Part shown: piece by piece, positions 1 to 13,936 of the stretch | Layout of the letters: each line of letters begins with the position of its first letter | How positions within the stretch are numbered: the stretch's first letter is position 1 | From: Lamellibrachia columna | Taxonomy: Eukaryota; Annelida; Polychaeta; Sabellida; Siboglinidae | Assembly (NCBI GenBank): GCA_963662155.1 | Contig: OY759269.1 | Span: 15,946,763 to 16,010,762 of the forward strand | Direction of reading: 5' to 3' | DNA length: 64,000 bases | The notes under the pieces: generated by a model | What the model was told of the DNA's origin: nothing | What the model saw: the letters and a program-made list of their open reading frames with translations, nothing else | Database searches by the model: none | Translations under genes and position numbers: made by a program

Positions 1-45
1 GCTCGTCTCATTACTCTATGGTGGGGGTGGTGAGGTGAGGTAATC

Positions 46-120
46 AGAAGGTAAAGTTGTGTGAAGTTGTATGAAGTTGTGTGAAGTTGTGCGAAGTTGT
101 GCGAAGTTGTGTGAAGTTGG
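46..120. repeat. 12-bp tandem repeat
   Basis: About six tandem copies of a 12-base unit resembling GTTGTGTGAAGT. It is the first of several arrays in a continuous minisatellite block. No coding potential is seen. Confidence 0.85.
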
Positions 121-134
121 GTAATGTTGATCCT

Positions 135-286
135 GACTCTTGACACATTGCGTCCACCATACTGTCCTCTGTCTTTCCTACCTCAAGCCACACCCTTCCT
201 CCTTACACATTGCCTCCACCATACTATCCTCTGTTTCTCCTACCTCCAGCCACATCCTGGCTCTTTACACATTGCGTCCATCGCCT
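135..286. repeat. About 71-bp tandem repeat, two copies
   Basis: Two copies of a C-rich unit (ACATTGCGTCCACCATACTG followed by CCTCTG and a pyrimidine-rich part) run head to tail. Short open frames here follow the repeat and are not genes. Confidence 0.7.
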
Positions 287-770
287 GTAATACAGCAGGG
301 CAGCCTGTTATACAGCAAGACAACCTGTAATACAGCAACACAGCCTGTAATACAGCATGGCAGCCTGTTATACAGCATGACAGCCTGTAATACAGCATGG
401 CAGCCTGTAATACAGCATGGCAGCATGTAATACAGCATGGCAGCCTGTTACACAGCAAGACAGCCTGTAATACAGCAAGGCAGCCTGTAATACAGCATGG
501 CAGCCTGTTATACAGCATGGCAGCCTGTTATACAGCAAGACAGCCTCTCATACAGCAAGACAGCCTGTAATAAAGCATGGCAGCCTGTTATACAGCAAGA
601 CAGCCTGTAATACAGCAGGGCAGTCTGTAATACAGCAAGACAGCCTGTAATACAGCAAGACAGCCTGTAATACAGCAAGACAGCCTGTTATACAGCATGG
701 CAGCCTGTAATACAGCAAGACAGCCTGTTATACAGCATGGCAGCCTGTAATACAGCAAGACAGCCTGTTA
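282..770. repeat. 20-bp minisatellite
   Basis: About 24 head-to-tail copies of CAGCCTGTAATACAGCATGG, with variation mostly at TAA/TTA and CATGG/CAAGA. The open frames in all phases come from the unit length and are not protein genes. Confidence 0.95.
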
Positions 771-1396
771 TTAGTACTGTCCACAGTGGGGCTGCTCCAT
801 TACTTGACATTAACAAGGTAACAGTGTCTGGTGCTGTCCACAGTGGGGCTGCACCATTATTTGACATCAGCAAGGTAACAGTGTCTGGTACTGTCCACAG
901 TGGGCTGCTCCGTTACTTGACATTAACAGGGTAACAGTGTCTGGTGCTGTCCACAGTAGGGTTGCACCATTATTTGACATCAGCAGGGTAACAGTGTCTG
1001 GTACTGTCCACAGTGGGGCTGCTTCATTATTTGACATCAGCAGGGTAACAGTGTCTGGTACTGTCCACAGTGGGGCTGCCCCATTACTTGACATTAGCAG
1101 GGTAACAGTGTCTGGTAGTGTCCACAGTGGGTTGCTCCATTATTTGACATCAGCAAGGTAACAGTGTCTGGTACTGTCCACAGTGGGGCTGCCCCATTAT
1201 TTGACATTAGCAGGGTAACAGTGTCTGGTACTGTCCACAGTGGGGCTGCACCATTATTTTACATCAGCAGGGTAACAGTGTCCGGTACTGTGCACAGTGG
1301 GGCTGCTCCATTACTATGACATTAGCAGGGTAACAGTGTCTGGTACTGTCCACAGTGGGGCTGCCCCATTATTTGACATTAGCAGGGTAACAGTGT
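771..1396. repeat. 57-bp minisatellite
   Basis: About eleven copies of a 57-base unit with the landmark GGTAACAGTGTCTGGTACTG followed by CCACAGTGGGGCTGC. A 57-base period keeps frames open across units, which explains the repetitive small ORFs on both strands. Confidence 0.95.
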
Positions 1397-1625
1397 TAAC
1401 ATTGGAGGACATACTAGAAGACAACAATGACACAGTTAACATTGGAGGACACACTAGAAGACCACAATGACATCAAGTAAGTTGGTTGTTGTGTACTGTA
1501 GCACTGGTCAAGTAAGTTGGGCACTGGTCAAGTAAGTTGGTTGCTGTGTACTGCAGCACTGGTCAAGTAAGTTGGTTGCTGTGTACTGTAGTACTGGTCG
1601 AGTAAGTTGATTGTTGTGCTGTGGG
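1397..1625. repeat. Short degenerate tandem repeats
   Basis: Two copies of a unit with AACATTGGAGGACACACTAG, then several copies of a roughly 35-base unit with ACTGGTCAAGTAAGTTGGTT. They join the 57-bp array to the 35-bp array. Confidence 0.7.
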
Positions 1626-3278
1626 TACAGTAACTATGTATTCTAGCTGTGTACTCTGGGTACAGTGAATTTATATTCTAGTTGTGCACTGTGGGTAAAG
1701 TGACTATGTAATCTAGCTGTGTACTGTGGGTACACTGACTATGTATTCTAGTTGTGTACTCTGGGTACAGTGACTATGTAATTTAGCTGTGTACTCCGGA
1801 TACAGTGAATATGTTCTATAGCTGTGTTCTGTGTGTACAGTGACTAAGTATTATAGCTATATACTCTGGTTACAGTGACTATGTATTCTAGCCGTGTACT
1901 GTATGTACAGTGACTATGTATTGTAGTTGTGTACTGTGGGTACAGTGACTATGTCCATTAGCTGTGTACTCTGGATACATTGACTATGTATTCTAGATGT
2001 GTACTGTGGGTACAGTGACTATGTATTGTAGCTGTGCACTGTGCATACATTGACAATGTATTCTAGTTGTGTACTGCATGTACAGCGATTATACATTCTA
2101 GCTGTGTACTGTGGGTTAAGTGACTATGTATTTTAGTTGTGTACTGTGGGTACAGTGAATATAAATTGTAGAAGTATACTATGGGTACAGTGACTATGTA
2201 TTCTAGCTGTGTACTGTGGGTTGAGTGACTATGTATTTTAGTTGTGTACTGTGGATACAGTGACTACGAATTGTAGCTGTATACTGTGGGTACAGTGACT
2301 ATGCATTCTTGCTGTGTATTGTGGGTACAATGACTATGTTTTCTAGTTGTGTACTTTGTGTACAGTAAATATGTATTCTAACTGCATACTGTGGGTACAG
2401 TGGCTATGTATTCTAGTTGTGTACTCTGGGTATAGTGACTATGTATTCTAGCTCTGTACTGTGGATACATTGACTACGAATTGTAGCTGAGTACTATATA
2501 CTGAGGGTATAGTGACTATGAATTCTAGCTGTGTATTGTTGGTGCAGTGAATATATATATTCTATCAGTGTACTGTAGATACAGTCGCTATGTACTGTAG
2601 CTGTGTACTGTGCATACAGTGATTATATATATATTAAAGCTGTGTTCTGTGGGTACAGTGACTATGTATTCTAGCTGTGCACTGTGGGTACAGTGCCTAT
2701 GTATGCTAGCTGTGTACTGTGTGTACAGTAACTTTGTATTCTAGCTGTGTACTGTGGGTACAGTGACTATGTCTTCTAGCCGTGTACAGTGGGTACAGTG
2801 ACTATGCATTCTAGCTGTGTTATGTGGGTACAGTGTCTATGTATTCTAGTTGTGTACTCTGGATACAGTAACTATGTATTCTAGCTCTGTACTGTGGGTA
2901 CAGTGACTATGTATTCTAGTTGTGTACTGTGGGCATAGTGACTACATATTCTAGCTGTGTACTTTGGGTACAGTGATTATGTAATCTAGCTGTGTACTAT
3001 GGATACAGTGACTATGACATGTAGCTGTGTCTTGTGTACTGTGGGTATAGTAACTATGTATTATAGCTGTGTACTCTGGATACAGTGACTATGTATTCTA
3101 GCGGTGTACTGAGGGTAAAGTGTCTATGTACTGTAGCTGTGTACAGAGGTACAATACCTATCCATTCTAGCTGTGTACTGTGTGTTCAGTGAAAAGGTAC
3201 TGTAACTGTGTACTGTGGGTACAGTGACTATGTACTTTAGCTGTGTACTCTGGATACAGTGACTATGTTTGCTAGCTG

Positions 3279-3440
3279 CTCATTAACTCTGCGCTCGGTT
3301 TCTATAGGCCTCCTCTGGCTGTGGCTCGAATTCGTATCACCACCCTTGGCCGCGCACGTGATGCTGCTATTGTGCGCTGGGTGTACTTTGCCCACCGGTC
3401 TTGTGATCGACTTGCGTTACGTCTGGCCATCGTTTCCCTG
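3279..3440. other. Non-repeat GC-rich segment inside minisatellite
   Basis: About 160 bases of unique, GC-rich sequence lie between 35-bp units and are copied at 5297-5458 within the 2-kb duplication. The segment is open in two plus-strand frames, but there is no recognisable domain or start context. Its origin is unknown. Confidence 0.6.
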
Positions 3441-5296
3441 TGGGTACAGCAACTATATATTCTAGCTGTGTATTGTGGGTACAGTGACTATGCGGTCTAC
3501 TTGTGTACTGTGCGTACAGTGATTATGTATTCTAGCTGTGTAATGTGGGCACATTTACTATATATTCTAGGTGTGTACTGTGGATGAAGTCAATATGACA
3601 TTTAGCTGTGTACTGTTTACTGTACTGTAGCTGAGTACTCTGGGTACAGCAACTACATATTCTAGCCGTGTACTGTGGGTATAGTGACAACGAATTCTAG
3701 CTGTGTTATGTGGGTACAGTGACTATGTATTCTAGTTGTGTACTCTGGGTACAGTACATATGTATTCTAGATGTGTACTGTGGGTACAGTAACTATGTAA
3801 TTTAGCTGTGTACTCTGAATATATTGACTATGTATTCTAGCTGTGTACTGTGGGTACAGTGAATATGTATTCTAGCTGTGTACTGTGGGACAGTGACTAT
3901 GTATTCTAGCTCTGTACTGTGGGTACAGTGAATATGTATTCTATTTGTGTACTGTGGGTACAGTGACTATGTCCATTAGCTGTGTACTCTGGATACATTG
4001 ACTATGTATTCTAGATGTGTACTGTGGGTACAGTGACTATGTATTGTAGCTGTGCACTGTGCATACATTGACAATGTATTCTAGTTGTGTACTGCATGTA
4101 CAGCGATTATACATTCTAGCTGTGTACTGTGGGTTAAGTGACTATGTATTTTAGTTGTGTACTGTGGGTACAGTGAATATAAATTGTAGAAGTATACTAT
4201 GGGTACAGTGACTATGTATTCTAGCTGTGTACTGTGGGTTGAGTGACTATGTATTTTAGTTGTGTACTGTGGATACAGTGACTACGAATTGTAGCTGTAT
4301 ACTGTGGGTTCAGTGACTATGCATTCTTGCTGTGTATTGTGGGTACAATGACTATGTTTTCTAGTTGTGTACTTTGTGTACAGTAAATATGTATTCTAAC
4401 TGCATACTGTGGGTACAGTGGCTATGTATTCTAGTTGTGTACTCTGGGTATAGTGACTATGTATTCTAGCTCTGTACTGTGGATACATTGACTACGAATT
4501 GTAGCTGAGTACTATATACTGAGGGTATAGTGACTATGAATTCTAGCTGTGTATTGTTGGTGCAGTGAATATATATATTCTATCAGTGTACTGTAGATAC
4601 AGTCGCTATGTACTGTAGCTGTGTACTGTGCATACAGTGATTATATATATATTAAAGCTGTGTTCTGTGGGTACAGTGACTATGTATTCTAGCTGTGCAC
4701 TGTGGGTACAGTGTCTATGTATGCTAGCTGTGTACTGTGTGTACAGTAACTTTGTATTCTAGCTGTGTACTGTGGGTACAGTGACTATGTCTTCTAGCCG
4801 TGTACAGTGGGTACAGTGACTATGCATTCTAGCTGTGTTATGTGGGTACAGTGTCTATGTATTCTAGTTGTGTACTCTGGATACAGTAACTATGTATTCT
4901 AGCTCTGTACTGTGGGTACAGTGACTATGTATTCTAGTTGTGTACTGTGGGCATAGTGACTACATATTCTAGCTGTGTACTGTGGGTACAGTGATTATGT
5001 AATCTAGCTGTGTACTATGGATACAGTGACTATGACATGTAGCTGTGTCTTGTGTACTGTGGGTATAGTAACTATGTATTATAGCTGTGTACTCTGGATA
5101 CAGTGACTATGTATTCTAGCGGTGTACTGAGGGTAAAGTGTCTATGTACTGTAGCTGTGTACAGAGGTACAATACCTATGCATTCTAGCTGTGTACTGTG
5201 TGTTCAGTGAAAAGGTACTGTAACTGTGTACTGTGGGTACAGTGACTATGTACTTTAGCTGTGTACTCTGGATACAGTGACTATGTTTGCTAGCTG

Positions 5297-5458
5297 CTCA
5301 TTAACTCTGCGCTCGGTTTCTATAGGCCTCCTCTGGCTGTGGCTCGAATTCGTATCACCACCCTTGGCCGCGCACGTGATGCTGCTATTGTGCGCTGGGT
5401 GTACTTTGCCCACTGGTCTTGTGATCGACTTGCGTTACGTCTGGCCATCGTTTCCCTG
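5297..5458. other. Second copy of the GC-rich segment
   Basis: It differs from the copy at 3279-3440 by very few bases, for example CCACTGG instead of CCACCGG. It entered the array before the 2,018-bp duplication. Confidence 0.6.
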
Positions 5459-8155
5459 TGGGTACAGCAACTATATATTCTAGCTGTGTATTGTGGGTAC
5501 AGTGACTATGCGTTCTACTTGTGTACTGTGCGTACAGTGATTATGTATTCTAGCTGTGTAATGTGGGCACATTTACTATATATTCTAGGTGTGTACTGTG
5601 GATGAAGTCAATATGACATTTAGCTGTGTACTGTTTACTGTACTGTAGCTGAGTACTCTGGGTACAGCAACTACATATTCTAGCCGTGTACTGTGGGTAT
5701 AGTGACAACGAATTCTAGCTGTGTTATGTGGGTACAGTGACTATGTATTCTAGTTGTGTACTCTGGGTACAGTACATATGTATTCTAGATGTGTACTGTG
5801 GGTACAGTAACTATGTAATTTAGCTGTGTACTCTGAATATATTGACTATGTATTCTAGCTGTGTACTGTGGGTACAGTGAATATGTATTCTAGCTGTGTA
5901 CTGTGGGACAGTGACTATGTATTCTAGCTCTGTACTGTGGGTACAGTGAATATGTATTCTATTTGTGTACCGTGGGTATAGTGACTACGTATTCTAGCTG
6001 TGTGCTGTGGGTACAGTGACTATGTATTATAGTTGAGTACTGTGGGTACAGTTACTATGTATTCTAACTTTGTACTTTGGGTACAGTAATATTGTACGAT
6101 AGGTGTGCACTGTGGGTACAGTGACTATGTATGCTAGCTGAGTAATGTGGGTACAGTGACTATGAATTGTAGTGGTGTACTGTGGGTACAGTGACTGTTA
6201 TTATGTATTCTACATGTGTACTGTGGGTACAGTGGCTATGTATTCTAGTTGTTTACTGTGGGTACAGTGAATATGTATTTTAACTGTGTACTGTGTATAT
6301 GTATTATAGCGTTGTACTATGGGTTGAGTGACCTTGCATTGTAGCTGTATACTGTGGGTACAGTGACTATGTATTCTAGCTGTGTACTTTGGATACAGTG
6401 AATATGTATTATAGCTGTGTACTCTTTGTACAGTGACTAAGTATTATAGCTGTGTACTCTGGATACAGTGACTAAGTATTCTAGCTGTGTAATGTGGGTA
6501 CAGTGACTATGTACTGTAGCAGAGTACTGTGGGTACAGTGCCTATGTACTTTAGCTGTGTACTGTGGTTACATTGATTATGTATTCTAGCTGTGAACTGT
6601 GGTTATTGTGATTATGTAATCTAGCTGACTACTGTGGGTACAGTGACTATGTATTCTAGCCGTGTACTATGGGTACAGTTCTATGTACTCTAGCTGTGTA
6701 TTCTTCGTACAGTGACTAATTATTCTATTTAACTGTGTACTCTGTGTACAGTGAATATACATTCTAGCTGTGTACTGTGGGTTGAGTGACTATGTATTTT
6801 AGTTGTGTACTGTGGGTACAGTGTCTACGAATTGTAGCTGTATACTGTGGGTACAGTGATTATGCATTCTTGTGGGTACAATGCCTATGTTTTCTAGTTG
6901 TGTACTTTGTGTACAGTAACTATGTATTCTAGCTGCATACTGTGGGTACAGTGACTATGTATTCTAGCTGTGTAATGTGGGAACAGTGACTATGTACTGT
7001 AGCAGAGTACTGTGGGTACAGTGCCTATGTACTTTAGCTGTGTACTGTGGTTACATTGATTATGTATTCTAGCTGTGAACTGTGGTTATTGTTATTATGT
7101 AATCTAGCTGACTACTGTGGGTACAGTGACTATGTATTCTAGCCGTGTACTATGGGTACAGTTATATGTACTCTAGCTGTGTACTCTTCGTACAGTGACT
7201 AATTATTCTATTTAACTGTGTACTCTGTGTACAGTGAATATACATTCTAGCTGTGTACTGTGGGTTGAGTGACTATGTATTTTAGTTTGTTACTGTGGGT
7301 ATAGTGTCTACGAATTGTAGCTGTATACTGTGGGTACAGTGATTATGCATTCTTGCTGTGTATTGTGGGTACAATGACTATGTTTTCTAGTTGTGTACTT
7401 TGTGTACAGTAACTATGTATTCTAGCTGCATACTGTGGGTACAGTGACTATGTATTCTAGTTGTGTACTCTGGGTATAGTGACTATATATTCTAGCTGTG
7501 TACTGTGGGATACAGTGACTATGTATTCTAGCTCTGTACTGTGGATACAGTGACTACGAATTTTAGCTGAGTACTATGTACTGTTGGTATAGTGACTATG
7601 AATTCTAGCTGTGTATTGTTGGTGTAGTGAATATATATTCTATCAGTGTACTGTAGATACAGTGGCTATGTTCTGTAGCTGTGTACTGTATATACAGTGA
7701 ATATATATATATATATATATTACAGCTGTGTTCTGTGGGTACAGTGACTATGTATTCCTAGCTGTGCACTGTGGGTACAGTGTCTATGTATTCTAGCTGT
7801 GTACTGTGTGTACAGTGACTATGTACTGTAGCTGTGTACTGTGGGTAGAGTAACTATGTATTCTAGCAGTGTACTCTGGGTACAGTGAATTTATATTCTA
7901 TATGTGCACTGTGGGTAAAGTGACTATGTATATATATATATATATATATATATGTATTCTAGTTGCATACAGTGGGTACAGTGACTACGTATTCTAGTTG
8001 TGTACTTTGGGTAAAGTGACTATGTAATTTAGCTGTGTACTCTGGATACAGTGACTATGTATTCTAGCTTTGTACTGTGGGTACAGTGTATATGTATTCT
8101 AGCTGTGTACTGTGGGACAGTGACTATGTATTCTAGCTCTGTACTGTGGGTACAA

Positions 8156-8264
<109 letters not shown>

Positions 8265-8339
8265 TAATTGTATGAAACTAAAGTCCAGTTCTTTTTATAG
8301 CTAGGTGAACGAATAAACACACTTCACTACATATGTGTG

Positions 8340-9262
8340 CTGTGTAAATTGTAGGAATTGTGGGTAAATTGTAGGAATTATGGGTAAATTGTAGGAATTA
8401 TGGGTAAACTGTAGGAGTTATGTGTAAAGTGTAAGAGCGCACTATTTAACAATATTGACATATAACGAAAATATGCGTATGGCAAGAGACTTTAGAGTCC
8501 TCTGTCTAACGTTTGTGGACGATATTGTGTCATTATTTTCAAATATTTAATACAATGTCCTTGTACTCTTATTCAATAGGAGAATTATGGGTAAATTGTA
8601 GGAATTATGGGTACACTGTAGGAGGTATGGGTAAAGTGTAAGAGCGCACTATTTAACAATATTGACATATAACGAAAATATGCGTATGGCAAGAGACTTT
8701 AGAGTCCTCTGTCTAACGTTTGTGGAAGATATTGTGTCATTATTTTCAAATATTTAATAAAATGTCCTAGTACTCTTATTCATTAGGAGAATTATGGGTA
8801 AATTGTAGGAATTATGGGTAAACTGTAGGAGGTATGGGTAAAGTGTAAGAGCGCACTATTTAACAATATTGACATATAACGAAAATATGCGTATGGCAAG
8901 AGACTTTAGAGTCCTCTGTCTAACGTTTGTGGACGATATTGTGTCATTATTTTCAAATATATAATAAAATGTCCTTGTACTCTTATTCAATAGGAGAATT
9001 ATGGGTAAATTGTAGGAATTATGGGTAAACTGTAGGAGGTATGGGTAAAGTGTAAGAGCGCACTATTTAACAATATTGACATATAACGAAAATATACGTA
9101 TGGCAAGAGACTTTAGAGTCCTCTGTCTAACGTTTGTGGACGATATTGTGTCATTATTTTCAAATATTTAATAAAATGTCCTAGTACTCTTATTCAATAG
9201 GAGAATTATGGGTAAATTGTAGGAATTATGGGTGAACTGTAGGAGGTATGGGTAAAGTGTAT
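8340..9262. repeat. 207-bp tandem repeat, about four units
   Basis: Landmark GTAAGAGCGCACTATTTAAC recurs at 8431, 8638, 8844 and 9052. Each unit has a short sub-repeat (GAATTATGGGTAAATTGTAG) and an AT-rich part. Units are nearly identical, so the amplification is recent. No gene is seen. Confidence 0.95.
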
Positions 9263-9655
9263 TCACCCTGCTACAATTTCTTTAATGAACGGTCCGATTT
9301 CCGTCGTCCAACGGTTATATTATAGCCATGCATGTCGGCTAATTAATACATATTACATCATCGCCTTATCTTTACCAGTTTTACTTTTATTACGTCTTAT
9401 GTCCACTCCATATAACCGGCTATAACAAGACTCAGTCCCACATCAATGTCGTCAATGCAACATAGTTGCTGTTTTTTCACTGATTAGCTCGACTCCCTTG
9501 CTACATTGTTCAGATTGGCATCCTTTGATCTCGCGCTATGGCTCACAGCTGGATAAACGCTTCGGCTTACAGTTAACTCCAGTCGTTCTGGCGTCCAGTT
9601 AGTATTAGCTCGCCACTCGGACTGGTCACTCCGTTCGGGTCAAGGTCAAGGTCAC
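9263..9655. other. Unique stretch without a recognisable gene
   Basis: Mixed-composition sequence between two arrays. Open frames here are short and overlap the neighbouring (GGGT)n tract. Nothing supported. Confidence 0.5.
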
Positions 9656-9663
9656 GTGTTGAC

Positions 9664-9799
9664 GTGGGTGGGTGGGTGGGTGGGTGGGTGGGTGGGTGGG
9701 TGGGTGGGTGGGTGGGTGGGTGGGTGGGTGGGTGGGTGGGTGGGTGGGTGGGTGGGTGGGTGGGTGGGTGGGTGGGGTGGGTGGGTGGGTGGGTGGGTG
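9664..9799. repeat. (GGGT)n microsatellite
   Basis: About 34 GGGT units with one slip (GGGGTGGG) near 9774. The plus strand is strongly G-rich and could form G-quadruplexes. The translated Gly-Trp and His-Pro-Thr frames are artefacts. Confidence 0.97.
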
Positions 9800-9879
9800 A
9801 TATTACGTGTCTTTTCTTTGTTCCTATGTCCACTATCGATGACTCCTGGTTATATTTCGTTCCTCCTCCAGTCGCTAGG

Positions 9880-10430
9880 GGGCGCTTCGGTTCCAGTCGC
9901 TAGGGGCGCTTAGGTTACCCAGAAGGCACTGCGCTCAGGAGGCGCTCTGATTGGCTGCGCGCACCCGACGTCGTTCATGCGTGAACAGGCCGCTAGGGGG
10001 CGCTCTGATTGGCTGCGCGCACCCGACGTCGTTCATGCGTGAACAGGCCGCTAGGGGCGCTCTGATTGGCTGCGCGCACCCGACGTCGTTCATGCGTGAA
10101 CAGGCCGCTAGGGGGCGCTTAGGTTACCCAGAAGGCACTGCGCACGGCTACAACCGTCAGGGGGCGCTCTGATTGGCTGCGCGCGCAACCGGAAGCGGTG
10201 GGTGGGCGATATTACGTGATTTTTCCTTTGAAGTCGTTCATGCGTAACCACCACCGTGGGGGTCTCAGAAACTTCCACTAACTGTAACTATGTCAATGTT
10301 CGTTCTGGTTATCTTTTGTTCCTCCTCCAGTTGCTAGGGGGCGCTTCGGTTACCCAGAAGGCACTGCGCACGGCTACAATCGTCAGGGGGCGCTCTGATT
10401 GGCTGCGCGCACTCCGAGGTCGTTCACGCG
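9880..10430. repeat. 57-bp GC-rich array with CCAAT-type motif
   Basis: Three close copies (about 9940-10110) of a 57-base unit containing GGCGCTCTGATTGGCTGCGC and the CGTCGTTCATGCGTGAACAG hairpin-like part, followed by diverged copies to about 10430. ATTGG is a reverse CCAAT box and CGTTCATGCGTGAACA is partly palindromic, so the unit looks promoter-like, but no gene is seen beside it. Confidence 0.8.
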
Positions 10431-10499
10431 TGTATTTCCTTTGAAGTCCTTTGAAGTCAGTCATGCGGGGCCACCACATTGGCGGTGTCAGAAACTTCT

Positions 10500-13400
10500 A
10501 CTAACTACTTACAAGGTTGTGTCATTTGAATAAGCTTTTTTTGTAATACTGATATGCTGATCCCATGGATAGATTAAATTAAAATAGTCATCTGGAATTG
10601 CACGGCGTAATGAGAACTCAATTACACTACTTAACAAATCAATTATAATTTATAATTACGTTATTTTATAAAGATCAATTACGTGCTTCAAAAAATCAAG
10701 TACGGTACTACACAATGTGTCAGTTGCAATAGTTCATCGGTTGAGTACCGTATTCGACCTATGAAGAATACATGCCCTAACTAGCGTACAACCCTTCTTT
10801 TAATCAGCAGAATGCATAATTATTGTGATATGATTAGTGTGGAACAACTGAAAAGTGTCGCCATCTGGTGTTAAACAGTTGGCACCACTTTTCAGCTACA
10901 CTAGTCAGCAAATGACATCACTTGTGTTAACAGTTATCTTATTGCGTTGATAAAAAAAGATGTACGCTTATAAGAACAGATTCCTTGACGTTTTATCCAT
11001 GGCCCATTTTTTTTTCATTATAATTACACGCATTTGATCAAATACACCAAATATGAACATTATATTTTGGGCCATTTACATCAATAAAATATAGTATGTG
11101 CATATATCATATATTTGTTTGCCATTGTTTACCATAAAATGCAGACTTTAAATAAAGCTTAGCACTTCAAAATGGATGTTATTTTTTTGGCAATTAATAC
11201 GTTAATGGTTGCTCTTGTCACACTCTGTTATATATTAATATGGAATTGAGAATTGGAATTTGTATTTTTGAGGTGTAATTGGAATTGGTAGGCACAGTTC
11301 GTGTGGAATTGGTATTGATGTAATGTAATTGACTCAAAGTCTGATGAATATCGCATACAAACAAAGGCTTCTGAACAAAGTCAAATACGCAATATCAGCG
11401 TATTTAAAAATAAATAAATTTTTGACCCCAACTATGTCTCTTGGTCATGTTGTGAGCATTGAAACACCGCACCAGTGTAGAGAATCCATAATAAACATGA
11501 CATTTCTCTATCTGCGATGCTACATGTTTCTTTCTCTAGATCTTGATGTCATTGTCTGATGTCTCGAAACCTTTTTACGACAATCACATACTGTCCTTGC
11601 TGTAGACCATTAAATGTGTGAAAATCTGCTTTGACCTTGAGCAGAGGCTATTATTTTATCTCCTGTGGTGTCACACTGCTGTGAGTATGCCTGAATATTT
11701 AATCTCAAATAATCAAATAATCCACCCGGTTTCGGACTGGCTGATTCTGCGGCTAGATCGGTTGGGCTGTTTTTGGAAGGTCTGCTGGTAAACAGGACTC
11801 GTTTGACGTAAATGATTTGACGTGACATTTCACAGAGCTGTCGAGTTGTGTCGATAAACATGCGCGAGATTATGGGCGGGTCCAAACTCTGAAAAGGGGT
11901 GTCCAGTTTCTCAACATGACACCTGGTGGCAGCACTTGTAGTCATTCAATTTTCCACCGGGACAGCCACACTGGAAAGCATTCATGCATTGACAAATGTT
12001 TAATTACTTATGCTGTTGCGTTTTGTTAATATGGGACGACATATTTCTAATTGTTCTGAAACAGATAAGGTAAAAGCATGTTGATATCTCGTAAGTCCCA
12101 ATGTAGAATACGCATTGGTCGCCTGAGTCCCCATATAAAATTACACATATTAAAACATGATTAAATAAATTCAAAAGCACGTAACAACATTGATTGAAAG
12201 CTATTATGTACGCACACTCTGAACCGTAATAAATCTTACATCAGATCTCAACTTGTCATCACTTAGAACGAACGCTGAAATGAAAAATGACATGGTAGAC
12301 GTCGATCATTTTAACCCACCCCGCACACGTCTGGCTTAAATGTTCAAAAGAAGCAGACGTTCAGCACGCTCAATGTTTGCTACTACAGTGGACTCCGCTT
12401 AACAGAATCACGGATATCAGAATCACCATCTTTGAAGAATCAAATATTTTGGCTGGGACGAAATCATTCCCTATTCCTGGTGTATTAAAGTGCGCCGCTT
12501 AAGATAATCAAATTGTTCTGCCCGGAGAGATTGGCTAATTGGAGCCTACATACTGCACTAGTATGAGCCTGGTTGTTTGCTCATGTAGCATTTTGGGCTT
12601 TCTTACGTGTTTTATTGGCTCGAATGTCAATGGGTGATCCATTGACAGTTTGACAGTCAGTATGCCAACGTGGCGCAGGACCAGCGCCCGTTACACGCGC
12701 CAACAATAGCCATACCATGATCTCACCTTTGGCATGGTGACACCGAAAAATATATATCAACATGTACATGAAAATACGCCTGTTTGTATTAATTATTTAT
12801 TGAAACGGGCAATATGCATGAGCTTTGCAGATAGCTGCGTGAGAGCGTGAGACGGGAGCCAAATGCGTGACTCTCACGCCAAATGCGTGATACTTGATAG
12901 CTCTGATTTCACCCCTGTGATGTCATTGACACGAAGGTCACGTCCATACAAATGGCAGGGTGTGTGCATGCATGCAGAGTCTTAAAACGCCTTAAATTGG
13001 AACATGCCGTTTTAAGGCCTTGAGAAGGACTTACAAAAATTGGGATTTTTAAGAAAAGTCTTTAAATTTTATTTCACCAAATGAACCCCTATGAAGTATA
13101 CGAAGGTAGTATTGAATAATGGTATAAAAAGGTGTATACCAAACAAAAGTACCTTAGTCAACTAAAACACACAACTTTAATTGATAAGTTTTTGTTGGAG
13201 GGGGGGTGAATATTTCATGCAGGGAGTGCGTATACCGAAATCCTCACCCCGGGTGAATGCAATATCGACCCTACGTTCACTGGTCAGGTAACCTACTCCC
13301 TATTTACATATCGACCATTGGTCACCATTAATTAACTTTACTGACCTCCTACTGACCTACTTATGACGGCCCCAGTGAACATCTCCGGACCGTTAATGAG

Positions 13401-13900
13401 CTCGCTAGAGTAGTACTGACCGGAAGAACTGATTGAAGGTGAGGTACGACTACTCACGACTCTATCTGACTTGTTAGCGTACATTACACTACAAAAGTTT
13501 GCGCAACTCGTGCGCGCACCGCCGATATCGGGGTGTTATTTTCTAGAACTATATGCGCTTGACCAAAACCAACGCCGCCGCTTTTCTGTGTCAAACACCC
13601 TTACGTACTACTGAAATCGAGGGATGAATCAACGTGTGTTCACTGATGCGTGTCCACGGCTTATCTTGGTACATCGTCTGACCCGACTGATGTATCGAAC
13701 TAATATATTTCATCTGTTGTAATGGCATTATGGTCTTGCTAATATATAACTTCTTACTCTTTCTTCCTTCGATGAAGTCTCAATATGCTGAAGATGCAGG
13801 CGGTCTAATGGGCAAACATGAATTATGTGTAATGTACATAGGCTCTACAGTGCATTTTTCTATAAATAGGTCATTTGGACTTGTGAACGCACATAGTGAA
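10500..13900. other. AT-rich unique sequence, no clear gene
   Basis: No convincing coding region on either strand. Small structures: a 15-base inverted repeat at 10848-10895 (CTGAAAAGTG...CACTTTTCAG), a GGAATTG-rich stretch at 11240-11320, and a Tigger-like end at 12386. Open frames such as 11610-11945 (minus) lack any domain or splice support. Confidence 0.5.
12386..12590. mobile_element. Possible pogo/Tigger-like transposon end
   Basis: TA followed by CAGTGGACTCCGCTTAACAG resembles the terminal inverted repeat of pogo/Tigger elements, which start CAGTG and duplicate TA. A related phrase (GCCGCTTAAGATAATCA) recurs near 12492. The other end was not found, so this is tentative. Confidence 0.3.
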
Positions 13901-13936
13901 AGGTGGGTCACAGCAAAGTATTTTACTCGGTCTTAC

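Noticed and set aside
282..1396. CRISPR array
   Set aside because: Units are contiguous with no unique spacers; these are eukaryotic minisatellites.
3321..3587. Plus-strand 88-codon gene in the minisatellite
   Set aside because: The frame runs from the unique segment straight into satellite units; no start context or domain.
9664..9799. Telomeric repeat
   Set aside because: GGGT is not the animal telomere unit TTAGGG and the tract is internal.
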